A stretch of DNA of 64,000 nt, from NCBI GenBank assembly GCA_037178855.1, contig JASJZC010000004.1, forward strand, positions 2,914,001 through 2,978,000, read 5' to 3'. The stretch is from Oscheius sp. JU75. Its lineage: Eukaryota; Nematoda; Chromadorea; Rhabditida; Rhabditidae. This document shows, one piece after another, positions 37,723-48,300 of this stretch (positions are counted from its first letter, which is position 1; every line of letters starts with the position of its first letter). Below the pieces are notes generated by a model, which worked only from the letters and a program-made list of their open reading frames with translations, was not told the DNA's origin and made no database searches. The translations under genes and the position numbers were made by a program.

Positions 37723-40694
37723 ATGGCAGCTTCGATAAGCGCAAGCAACGATGGCATGATGAGTCGTCTAGCCGGGACTCGCGAAGAAAAACAAGCGTTA
37801 GCTATAGCATGTTACAACACGCTACTTTTTGTTCTGGTAACAGTTTTTGGACTTTCTTTGACCAAATATTCAGCTAGGAATATGTGTCTGTGGTCTGTTT
37901 GCTCTCTACAATATGCTCTACATGTTTCTTTCTTCGATGTTATGGGTAAGAGTATCCCATGACTGTACTGTTTCAATTGACAGGCTGTTCTCATTGGAAC
38001 TGTCATCTTCCCGCTCAAAAAGAAGATCACGGATCTTTTCAAAGGTTTGTTTATTGAGAAAACTATATAAAAAGAGTTCAGGATGGTTGTCTGGTCTTCA
38101 AGAGACCAATACGACTTTGGTCATGGGCTTGGTCAAACTACCTTTCAACGGATTCTACAACCTTTCCGAATTCTTCTACGATACAATGTTCAGGTATCTT
38201 GATGTTTTGTTGTTTTTGATCCCAGAATTCAGTCAGACAGGAATAATAATCACGGCGGCATACTTTTTGCTCAAGATTCTCAGCTACGAACGAACATTCA
38301 TGTACATAATCAGCTACGTAGGACGAATGTATTCCGCAATCGACCATTTTATTCTGTTCCTCGGCAAAACATGGGTGAGTAGGTCGTTTTAGTAGTTTAA
38401 CAACAGAATATCAGGTCTTTCCATTGATGGCACTATACACAGCAGCCTATTTCGCTTGGATCTACGTTCAGGAACCAAAAAGCATCAAGAAGGTGGCGAG
38501 GGTTCTGTCCTGTCCCATTTGGATTTATGGTCTTTCCTGGATCTCACTCTACTTCGGACCATTGAGGGCTGTTGTCTTTGGTGGAAGTGCCGCTGTACTC
38601 ATCCTCATTTCCCTCAAAGTCATCGGTGTCGAAGATCCGCCCAGTGAAAATGTTTCGGTCAAGGGCGATCAAGAAGACGAAGTCGAGGAGAAGTTAGATA
38701 TCGAACCCAGAAAACATTCGGTCTCACAAGACAGCAGTCGCCCAGAACTTCAGCGCAATGAATCCAGTAAGTTATTTACTCTTCTATAGAAATTTTCTTT
38801 TTTATTTCTTGTGGACAGCATAGACAGTGCTCTGACCGGAGATCATCTGATACGTATCATCTCCGGGCTCTGTGCTCTTCTTTGGGTAGTCAGACACGAT
38901 ACTGCCCTTCTTGTCTTGGCTATTCCTCTCGCCTTTGCCGTCATCAGAAAATCTGGTCAGTTGTTCAGTTGATCTAAGTTTAGTATATTCAGCCCATCAA
39001 CTGGGACTCTCAGCAACAGTTTCCAGTGGAATCGAATCTCTCTGGGCGAAACAATACCCCGCATTGAAGCAAACAGTTGACATCACTGTTGCAGGTCCTT
39101 TGCGACAGTTTTTCAAAGTATGTCATGGAACACTACATTGGAACATGAATCCTAGGTACTGTTCACTTCGGATCAAATGCTGGTCACCTCACTCTACGCA
39201 AAAATGGATGTACTCTCCTCTGTCGTCGTGATGCTTCTTTTGGCTCTCGGAACTCTGTTCGGAGTAATCTTTGTCGGATTCCAAATCCACGGAGAAACGG
39301 TTTTTTGATAGTGCTACAAAGTAATTCAGACATTTTGAGGTCCATCTTGTTCGACTTACATCCAACGTTCTCTCGTCTCGTCCAGATTGGTTCGCTGCTG
39401 TTATGAACTACACGGAGGATCAGCTGGAAGAGAACAACATTGATATCGACAATTACGTGGAACAGGCTTACCAACAGGGCAGGACGTGGTTGGCCACCAA
39501 CGCTCGTACTCTCACTGATGGAAAGGATTCGAAAAGAGCCGATATGTTGGAAGAACAGGTCAAACAGATGGTCGACAAGATTTATGTGATGTGGGAAGAG
39601 AGAAACACGACTCCTCCGGGTATTTGCTTTATGAGGAAGCCTAAAAGATAGTTCAGAGGCAACTGATTCTGCAGTGGCAAGAGGAGATTGGATGACGCAA
39701 CTACAAGGAGTCACGGATCTTAATGCCTTGAAAGAGGAACTGAAACTGATTGTACAGGAAAATGTCGATACCTTGATGTCGGTGAGTAAACACTGATGAA
39801 ACATACCAACTACATATTTAAGGTAGCCAAGTCGGTCTGGGCGATTCTGGCTGTGAATATCTCCTTCCTTTCATCGATACTGGCGGCTTTTGCCGGTGTA
39901 CTACTTGGTTTCGGAATGGACATTTTGAATTTCCTCATCGAGATTGTATGTTCACTTGTGCTTTCAGTTCAATTCCACAGATTGTCTTCCTAACCATGGT
40001 GTACTACCTGCTCTCCGCGTCCACCAGTAGATGGCTTCCTATGTACTGGGCTTCGAGACTGACTTCAGTCTTTGGCAATGAAAAACCAGCTGGGAGGACC
40101 GAGATCACTGCAGCAATAGAACATGCCATATTGTGAGTATTTGAGACCAAAATCCAACGGCAGTCTCTTCTAGCGGTGTTTTCGTTCTTTCTGCCAAAAT
40201 GTCTGTCTTCTATGGTCTCTACACCTACTTCGTACACAGTCTCTTTGATCTCAACATTGTGTTCCTTCCTTGCCGTGAGTCTTTGTACTTTCAAACTTTT
40301 CTGAATTAGAATTACAGTACTAGCCTCGCTGTTTGCTGCGGTCCCGATTATGGCTCCTTACATCGTCTGCGTCTTTGGAGTCTTCGAGTTGTGGCTTGTT
40401 CGAGGAGAGTCAGCAGCAGCACTTGTCTTCGCTCTGATGTCTTTCGCTCCAGTCATGTTCGCGGATGCTACTTTCTACCGCGAAGTCAAGTACCTACTCT
40501 TACCTCTTTTCGAAACTTTCATTTCCAGAGGCTCCCATCCTTACGTGACAGGACTAGCCATTATCGGAGGCATGTACTGGCTGGGACTTCAAGGAGTCAT
40601 CATCGGACCCACCATCCTGTGCTCGGTCCTGGTCCTGGTCAATGTCTATTTGCAGTACGTACAGCCTAGTGACAAGGTCACTAAGGTTGACTGA
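37723..40694 (+). CDS. TMEM245: Transmembrane protein 245 (AI-2E transporter-like family)
   Basis: Multi-exon gene; first exons 37723-37836, 37874-37945, 37984 onward; stop TGA at 40692-40694; AATAAA at about 40804. TMEM245 is a polytopic membrane protein in the AI-2E/PerM-like superfamily; its function in animals is poorly known. Evidence: YNMLYMFLSSMLWAVLIGTV matches the LWAVLCGT block of human TMEM245, and the final exon carries GSHPYVTGLAIIGGMYWLGL followed by GVIIGPTILC, the most conserved signature of the family. Repeated hydrophobic segments fit 10 or more membrane helices. A soluble middle section (NYTEDQLEENNIDID onward, DARTLTDGK) matches the lumenal loop position. Charged N-terminus MAASISASNDGMMSRLAG. 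The unspliced first frame is misleading; the intron at 37837-37873 restores the family match. Confidence 0.92.
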
Positions 40695-41024
40695 GTTTTT
40701 ACAAGTCGGGTTTGTAAATAGTCTACTCTCCCTTGCCCTCGCATTAATTGCCGAATTTAGTGCATAAGTCATTTAGTAGTCAATTGTACCGGTGTCCTTC
40801 TACAATAAAGATTTGTCTTCAGCTAAATTTCAACTGTCTGTCTCCCCTTTCCCCAATGGTTCCCTTTGTCTTTGTGAGTCATTTCTCTTTCGGGAGAAAA
40901 TGAATCGAGTCCAAAAAACTTTCGTTTGATAGTCCGCTTTCCTTTCCTTCGTTTGAAAAATTGATTTCGGGTCGTATTCCAACAGAAAAGCGGGCTGCTC
41001 TGGCATTTTACCATTTTCGGTAGT

Positions 41025-41647
41025 ATGCCGTGTGTGTCTAACTTCTTGACAATGTATCTCTGGATATTCCCACCAGATCAAACTACGGAGATAAGAAAAA
41101 ATACCAAGAAGAAGAAGCTGCCCCTTCTAGTGGATATCAGGGATCGAACTTTTACTGCCAGCATACTTCAACGAGTTTTTAGCAAAGTAAATGAATTAGT
41201 TAAGAGCTAATAGTAAAGTTTAGATGGGCCAGGATACAATTGCCAAGTTTTATATGACTTCCAAGTACGGTCAGAGATGTGTCGAAAGTCTCTGCCAGCC
41301 GACCTTCTATAAATACACAGTCGCGCGACAATCTGAGCACCAATTAGTAAAAGTACAGTATTTAAATTCGTCTTTTAGAAAACCACATTCAGATGAATCT
41401 CTATTCGATCCGTTTTCTCGAAAAGGGTTTGCCAGATCTGGCCCACTGGGTCCAACTTCTGGAGAAATGTCAAATTGTTTTGGACAACCACGAGGAAAAT
41501 CTCAAGGACTTGAACTTGGCAGATGGAGCTTGTAATCAGTTCAGAAGGATCTTTGAAGAGCAGTATATAGAACAGAAACGACGGGTTTGGCTGTTGGAAC
41601 AAGTTATCGAGAACTACAATTTGATGATGAAAGAAAGAGCTCTTTAA
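41025..41647 (+). CDS. Small F-box-like protein, paralogue 1
   Basis: Three exons (41025-41186, 41224-41352, 41393-41647) give 181 residues. The block FTASILQRVFSK followed by MGQDTIAKFYMTSKYGQRCV resembles a divergent F-box (two helices then a turn with S/T-K). F-boxes bind SKP1 in SCF ligases; here that is only a suggestion. The rest is helical and charged. The same architecture, including a middle exon of exactly 129 bp with phase-0 borders and the MTSK[YF]G motif, occurs in the gene at 44008-44526. The two are therefore paralogues separated by about 2.4 kb. AATAAA overlaps the region just after the stop. Outside the shared block the two proteins have diverged strongly. Confidence 0.72.
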
Positions 41648-41669
41648 AATAAAGATTTATGTACAAAAT

Positions 41670-42041
41670 CTAAAGGAGTTTGTCTCGAATTGAGCATTTC
41701 AGAGCCTGATTTTCAATTGTGACCTGTTGTTTTGCCGCATTCACCGACTCTTGCAACTTCTTTTTCTTCCCTTCCATTTGCTCCATTGTCTTGTTCGCAA
41801 ATTCGTTCAAAGCCTTCGGATTCGGTTTCGGAGGGGGAGCTGGCGGTTTGGGAGTCTTTGGTCCTCCTTTCAGATCCTCGTTCTTCTCTCCGCCAGGGAG
41901 TTTTCCGTCACGAACAGTAGAGGGAGGGTTTCGAGGAGGCTGGCTGGGAACACCGATCACGGTGTATCTGGCAATCGAGGTCTTGGTCGCTAGGATGAAT
42001 GTACTCGAATCAGAAGAAGATCTTACTCTGATATCCGACAT
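41670..42041 (-). CDS. Proline-rich small protein with C-terminal coiled coil
   Basis: A single open frame of 123 residues on the minus strand. The N-terminus is Ser-rich, the centre is Pro/Lys-rich (PKTPKPPAPPPKPNPKA), and the C-terminus is helical (MEQMEGKKKKLQESVNAAKQ). I recognise no family. A possible internal donor at about 42026 was tested, but removing the intron gives an early stop. The gene ends 22 bp from the stop of the convergent F-box-like gene. Codon use fits neighbouring genes. Confidence 0.6.
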   Translation of the reverse strand: MSDIRVRSSSDSSTFILATKTSIARYTVIGVPSQPPRNPPSTVRDGKLPGGEKNEDLKGGPKTPKPPAPPPKPNPKALNEFANKTMEQMEGKKKKLQESVNAAKQQVTIENQALKCSIRDKLL

Positions 42042-42484
42042 TTAAAGAGACACAACGAGAGAAAAGCATTTTTCAGAAGAAGCACTTGTTTTTCTGGCCG
42101 TGGTCGATGCCAGCCAAAAGGGTAAACATGTTGACTCGCCCTCCTCGTGTCTGGCGAACAGACGAAATAACAAGGAAACGGTTCAACCGAAGAAAGACGA
42201 TACTCGTCGATGTGTATAACTTAGAAAATACTTTCTAGACAAGTTTGTTGACAACTGCTTCTCGAAAGTTGTCAGTTTGTGCTCTTCAAGTGAGTAGACC
42301 GAGGGCCCCGTGATGTCAACATGTTTTCGAAAGGGTGTTCCCTGGGACGGGACAACAGACAAATCTGTATCGCGTGTCTGCCCAGTATGCTGCGTACTAC
42401 GATGTTGAGACCGTCTAATGCTATTCTGCTCTGTCGAGCTGCCCACACTCGTTCGTCCCTTGCTTACTCTGTGACCAGCCGATT

Positions 42485-42830
42485 TTAGCGAATCGTTCGA
42501 CTCATGGCGACAAGAGTCACGCCTCGATCAGTCATGTCCATGATCAGAAACACCAAACCGAGAAGACCGAGCGTGGAAGTGAATGGTTCGCGGAGAGAAC
42601 AGACTTGAAGGGTGATGCTACCGAAGCCAGCAAGAAGGTAAGTTAACAATAGGCAAACGTAAAGGAATGTGATGTTTTCGGCTGAAGATTCGCATGGAAA
42701 AGACAAGGCAGAGCTGGAACGAGTCAAGAATCGACTGAAGGAGACCACTTATGGCGAGTGAAGCATGAATGTTGTCTTTCAATTTGTCAGTTTTAAGAAA
42801 TATTATTAATCGCATGAAAACTTTCGCTCT
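42485..42830 (-). CDS. Possible small membrane protein (exon structure unsure)
   Basis: The frame ending at 42485 encodes two strong hydrophobic segments (ITFLYVCLLLTYLLAGFG and LGLLGLVFLIMDM) followed by a short tail ending SRTIR. Upstream, an ATG-started frame (MRLIIFLKTDKLKDN) lies in another phase, so an intron is likely between, but I could not fix it. No family recognised. A second open frame at 42183-42446 on the same strand may belong to it or be chance. Confidence 0.4.
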
Positions 42831-43095
42831 AGAGGTCGTTAGTGATTGTACTTTTCCATCGATCAGATAAAACAGTGGCTTTAGGAACCCGTCATGCCGC
42901 GGAAAACTCTGACCACATGAATATAGTCGAGACTGTTTCGAGAGAACTAGAAAAGGAGCGGCCTATTTAAAATGACAGAGAATAAAGTCTGTACATCTGT
43001 ATAATAATCGTTTCAAGTGCAATAAAGTCTCGAGATTGGGCAGCTGTTCTTGTTGATCGTGCGAGTTCAGACTTTCCAATAGACCCCTCGAGGAA

Positions 43096-43548
43096 ATGCA
43101 TCTTCTGCTGATATTGGTTTGTTTCTCATATCAACAATTTCATTCCAATTAAAAAGATCTTTTTTCCAAGTTTCTTGGCTGCTCAGAGGACGCAAACTAC
43201 TTACTTTACTGTCCACTATACGTTGATATGTGACACACAGGAAGAGTTCAGCTATACCATCAAATTGATGGAGGTGAGGCAATCAAAGCTCGAGACCCCA
43301 GTTTACAGGCGGATGTTCTTGCTGACGACTCTTTGGGTGTAATTCAAGGCAGATCGAACGGAACAGCCGAAGGTTTTGTGACTGGAAAAGACAGGGGAGA
43401 CGGCGACTTGACTTACGAGCCATATGCTCAAATCATACATAACTGTGGCGGCGAAGATCACTCAACGAGTGTCGTTCTCAATCCGATGTGTCAAGTCGGA
43501 ATATCGAAATGTTCGTATAAGATATCATTGAATCTGACAAGAGACTAA
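43096..43548 (+). CDS. Secreted transthyretin-like (TTR-like) protein
   Basis: Three exons (43096-43116, 43157-43273, 43309-43548) give 125 residues. A signal peptide is clear (MHLLLILIFFPSFLAAQ). It is followed by a beta-rich domain with the TTR-like layout: HYTLICDTQ, then YTIKLME (the VKLYD position), GTAEGFVTGKD, and EPYAQIIHNCGG (equivalent to the P-x-x-x-I-x-H-x-C signature). This family is a large, essentially nematode-specific group of secreted proteins; some act as extracellular bridges or signals, but most have no known role. The 35-bp second intron ends at the TTTACAG acceptor, not the nearer CCCCAG; only the former keeps the frame. AATAAA overlaps the stop region. This is one of the best indicators of the host phylum. 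Confidence 0.75.
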
Positions 43549-43554
43549 TAAAGA

Positions 43555-43870
43555 ATGTCCCAGTTCCGAATTAGATCGGACAATGTCTTGAGATTTCCAA
43601 ACTTCTTCTCGAAGTACTTCTCCTGAATGGGTAGTTAATCAGTACTGAGATCTCTCGAAGTGTCATCTAAGAAGTTCTGCATGGTTTGTGAAACAGAAAG
43701 GCTCATTTGAGTGACCAACTGCTTCTTATCGTCCTCATCAATATTTTTGAAGAGCTTAGCAAGGATAGGCAACAAAGTGGGACAAATGCCCAACCGCAAG
43801 AGCTTCTTTGGTAACGGTAATTCGGCATTTACTCTCACTCTCTCCGTAAAGAGAGGTCACCTCGATCACA
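43555..43870 (-). CDS. Small unknown protein fragment
   Basis: A minus-strand frame (KKLLRLGICPTLLPILAKLF onward, DEDDKKQLVTQMSLSVSQ) and a second block (EKYFEKKFGNLKTLSDLIRN) look like parts of one helical protein, perhaps separated by a very short intron near 43625. The start is not located. No family recognised. It lies tail to tail with the TTR-like gene. Confidence 0.4.
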
Positions 43871-44007
43871 TTATCACTTAGACTCTGGCGTCAATTATCT
43901 CGTCAGAGTCCAACGAACTTTTCTTGTATATGATCCGCTTTCAGCTACATGAGTTTCGCACAAAAAAGCTATTTATCGATTGCGAGGGCGTATCTCCACA
44001 GTCAGCA

Positions 44008-44526
44008 ATGAGCTCTTCTGGACTGTTCCTTTCTGACTTTCTCGCCTATCCGAGCATTTTATCGGATGTTGTTAAGCGGGTAAGGCATTCATTCAGTTGC
44101 TTTTAAAAAAAGGTCTTTCAGATGAATATCCAAGAGATAGTCGCACTAGCCATGACATCGAAGTTTGGAAGAGATACTGTGAATTCGCTGGTGATTGAGG
44201 GTCTGTACCAATATGAACTAAGTATGACCAAATGGGTAGCTTTGAAAAAGGTTGGTATGTGCAGGGATAAACCATGTTTACATTTTCAGTTGAATCTGGT
44301 GGAGGAGAACACGACAAAAGAAGAATTGATAACTTTACAGATGGAATACGCCTTCAAAATAATGGAACTGGTTGTGAAAACGGCCGAATTGTCTTCAAAA
44401 GAAACTTGGGATGAGTTGGCGATAAGAGAAGCTGAAGCTGACAAGATACAGAGTGAAAAGATACTGAAAGTGATTGGCGAGTTGATTGAGTTGTGGGATC
44501 ACGTTGATTGTCTGCATAAACCTTGA
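44008..44526 (+). CDS. Small F-box-like protein, paralogue 2
   Basis: Three exons (44008-44079, 44122-44250, 44290-44526) give 145 residues. The N-terminus FLSDFLAYPSILSDVVKR then MNIQEIVALAMTSKFGRDTV looks like a divergent F-box. The middle exon is 129 bp, phase 0 at both ends, exactly as in paralogue 1 at 41224-41352, and both carry MTSK[FY]G. The C-terminal half is helical and charged. An upstream in-frame extension to 43924 exists, but a CAGTCAG acceptor two bases before the ATG at 44008 favours the shorter start. Function unknown; SCF adaptor activity is only a guess. Confidence 0.7.
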
Positions 44527-45311
44527 TGTTCCGTTCTCGTATTTTCATGAAGAAGGCTCATTTTTACAGACAGCATGTCCGCGACGGGACTGAGTAGTCA
44601 AACTGACCTCATATTCGGTTGTGTATAATCGAATGTAGCTCACAATCAGTTCCTGCTTATATACTTATCACGTTTCCATCTCGGCGGTTTCGCACCATTT
44701 TTTACGGACGACGTTTTTTTTGGACTGTGAATATAAGTCCTGATTCGATTCACCGAGTTGCGCGGTAGCGGCAAATCCTAAGTTTACTCAGTTCAGCTTT
44801 TTCTCGTTTGTGCATCCCGTTTCTGCTTTATGAACATACTCCACTTGTTCCTTCCTGGGTCTAGAACAATATAGTATTTCGGAAAGCGTCCGAGGTGGTA
44901 ATCGTGGTGAAAACAAAAAACTCCATTCAAAACAAGTTTGGGCGCTGAATTGAATAACGCACATTTTTCGCCAGACGCACGTTTACAAATGCAGACTTTT
45001 TCTATTGACCTCACTCTGCATGATTGCCCGGCACATCGTAAAATATATTAGCATTGTTCCTTGCAATTAAGAAGAGAAAGAAGGCTAACTTCGAACACAT
45101 TCGTAACAATTGTGTTTTTCGGGTCGTTTCGAAGTCAATTTTCACATTTTCGCTTTAAGAAATCAACCAGCTACCGAGCTCTTCATAACTCAAAACTAAT
45201 GTTGTTCTTGCTACTCAAAACGCAGTTTACCCTCGACTGGGAAGTGTATATTCGAATCTCGTCTTGTTTTTCTCTCGAAACGCTTTGACTGTTCTCTCAA
45301 TTTTCAGAATC
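44527..45311. other. Intergenic interval upstream of TPR
   Basis: No recognised gene. A TTTTCAG acceptor ends four or five bases before the TPR ATG at 45312. Presumed promoter and leader of TPR. Frames here are short and unrelated. Confidence 0.5.
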
Positions 45312-48300
45312 ATGGATGAAGGCTCTTCGTCACATGAGCAAAAACCTGATGTGGGTGTTCAATTCAGCGAAGAGCCCGTAGTTATGGATACCGGCTCTAC
45401 GCATATCGAAACTGGAAATCAAGATGAGCAGCCGGCTTCGATGATCGCTCCTGACACTCCTTCGTTCTTTCCTAACATCGTCGCTGGAGATGTATGTGTC
45501 GTTTTTATATGGCTATACCTCGCTTTAGCACCACGATCCACAATACTTGATGAATGAGGTCCGTCGTCTTGAGACCGAAAAGGCTGTCGCCGAACGCGGA
45601 TTCCACAATGTGAATACGGAATTGAATGATCTCAAGGCGAAAAACCAAACATTGGTGGAGAAGAGCAAGTCTCTCGAGGAGCATGTTGTTATCCTAAGTA
45701 ATTTGCTTTGTATATCGAGCTCAACTTAATTATAGACAAAGAATCTCGTGACCGTCAGCTGCTTTATCAGAAGCTGGAGGATAGCCGAAATGAGTTTGCC
45801 AATCGGATTATAGCCATTGAAACGGAGCTCAACAAGACCAAGAGCGAAAATCAAGATAATATTAGCAAATGGCAAACCGTCAGTCGTGATCTGCAAGGCG
45901 TTCTTAGTGAGTTTCACATTCTATGGGATTATAGTAGCACGCTATTTCAAATATCATGGTCACAATTTGTTTTCAGCCGAGAATGTCGCATGCAAGGAAG
46001 AGCTCAAACGTGTCACAATCGAAAAGACAAAACTTGCCCATGAGCTCGAAGCTCTGCAACAGGATACGCGCAAAATTGCCGTAAGTCTTGTTTTCATCGC
46101 TCTTTTAAATTCAGTCTCTCAGGTGGTCAAAGAATGGCGCAAGATGGATACGGAGCTGTACGAAGAAAGCCGCAAATGGTTCACGAAAGAGATTGCTGAC
46201 CGAGACAACAAACTAAGCCATATCAACTTGGAAATCAAGGCCAAGGAGCTTCAGTGGAAGAACGATGAGCTTGGTTTGACCCAACAGCTCAAAAAGGTCC
46301 AGGCTGATCTTCTTGCTCTGGAAGAAAAGTTGAATGTCAAGCAAGAGGCTCTGGAGCGAGTCACGGCTAACATCGAACAGGTTAGCGTCCTCTCGATCAT
46401 ATCAGCTTCCTTTTAGCAAGCATCTAAAAGTCGTCTGGAAATCAAAAACCTCGAAGCAGAGTTGAAGGTCAAGGAACAGCAAGTCGAGTTCTACAAGTCC
46501 AATTTCGAAGAAGCTGAGAAGATGGTTGAAGATCTTGGAGAAAAATTGACTGCTCAGAATGAACTGTTACGGCAGACTAAAGAAATATTGGAGGAGGTTC
46601 GCGTTGAGCGGGAAGAAGAACGTGCCGAGCTACAGCGTCAGATTGAGCAGCGAGGTTTGTATCTAACTAGCTCCAAATTTATGACTCGACGTCAGACAAT
46701 GAACTTTTCGACCTTCGCGACGAAGTCCACAAGCTGAACGAACTTTTACGCAGCAAGCATGCTGTCTCTCTCAACGTAACCGAAGACGAATTGGCTCAGT
46801 TGTCCCCCGCTGCCGCGGAGACTTCTCGTTTCATCAAGAGTGGCTCTTCCCTGACTTCGCTCGTTAGGTATGCCCATTTCAGTTGCTGACTATATTGTGA
46901 TGTTCAGAGATCATGCTCGTCTGGCAGGAGAACTCGCCAGCGAGAAAGAAAAGAGCAAGCAGCTTGAAGATGCCTTGAACGAGATAGTCCGTGATCTCGA
47001 GGAGAACATGCCGCAGTTTGCTGGTCAACGTGAACAGCTCAATCAGGTCTTCGATGAAAACTCCCGACTCAAGGAGCAACTGCAATCGGCCGAAGATCAG
47101 AGGCAATCTGTCGAATCGAACCGTGACGGCGCTCTTCGTGAACTGGCATTCACCAAGGCCGAGCTGGAAAAATATCAACGGGAATGCTCCAGTAGCAGCA
47201 AAAAGGTTGCTTGGAAGAGAACAGCTTTACTGAAAATCTTTGTTTAGATCCAGCGTCTTCTGTTTGTGCTAGAGACTTCTAACCGTGGTCCAGACAGCCC
47301 TCCTCTGAGCCAGGAAGACGAATCGCATCTTTTCAACAACATCGCCCAGTTGCAGAAAATCAATGTTCAATTGGAAGCTGAGCTGCAAGCGGAACGGTCT
47401 TCGGCAGCTAGCCGTCATATCACCGCCCAAAACAGCGAACTCCTCGTTCTCAAACAAGAGCTTGAGGCTTCGCGCGAGACTGAACGACAACTCAGTGAAC
47501 AGCTCGAGCAAATTAACGTGGCTTTTGAAAGCGTGAGTAGTTCTTCCTAAAATTCTGTGAGCGTTTTAGATTCGTGAACAAAATGCGAAACTCATGGAGT
47601 TGAACAAGTCCGAAACGATTGTTGAGCAGTTGCGTGAACTGAAGCTAAAATACAACACCGTCTTGGCCGATCTCGAAACTACACGACTAGCCAACGTGCG
47701 ACTGGAAACTTTAGTCTGTAATATACAACAGGAGAAAACATCCATTCAACAGTATTTCTTTTCTTGTACCCTCGATTGTTTGGTGTTGCAGAATATTCGA
47801 GACGCGTCTGAGCAATTCGCAAAGCCTCATTGATGAACTCAAGGCATTTAACGCGAAACTGGAGACCAAATTCGAGTACCAGAATCAAATCGCCGAAACT
47901 AATGCTAAGGAGTTGGAGCACATTCAGAAGGAGATTCAACGTGTGCAGAAGGAGAACGACGAGTTCAAGCGAGCTGACGATGTGAATGCCAACAAAATAA
48001 CCGAGCTCCATCAACAGATCATCAAGATGCACGACGAGTACAGTGGAGTCAAGTCAGTTTCCTCGTTGTACAAATGAAATCACTTGTTCAGGATCGAGAA
48101 TACTATCAATGCCGATGAGCTAAGACGCTCCAAGGCTGACGTGGCTCGACTAGAGGCCCAACTCGAAGTCTTCCAGTCGCGTTTGGTCTCTGACAGAACG
48201 CTGCAAGACTCAATTCTGGAACTGCACAGTCAAATGGATCGCATTAAACAGGAGAAGCGGGACCGAACTTCTACCCAGCTGGAGCTTGTCAGTGTCGAGC

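Noticed and set aside
43301-43308. Use of the CCCCAG acceptor at about 43300 in the TTR-like gene
   Set aside because: It gives an early stop; the acceptor at 43308 keeps the TTR-like frame.
41025-44526. CRISPR array, prophage or bacterial operon anywhere in the window
   Set aside because: The sequence is eukaryotic with spliceosomal introns; no regularly spaced repeats or prokaryotic gene sets are present.
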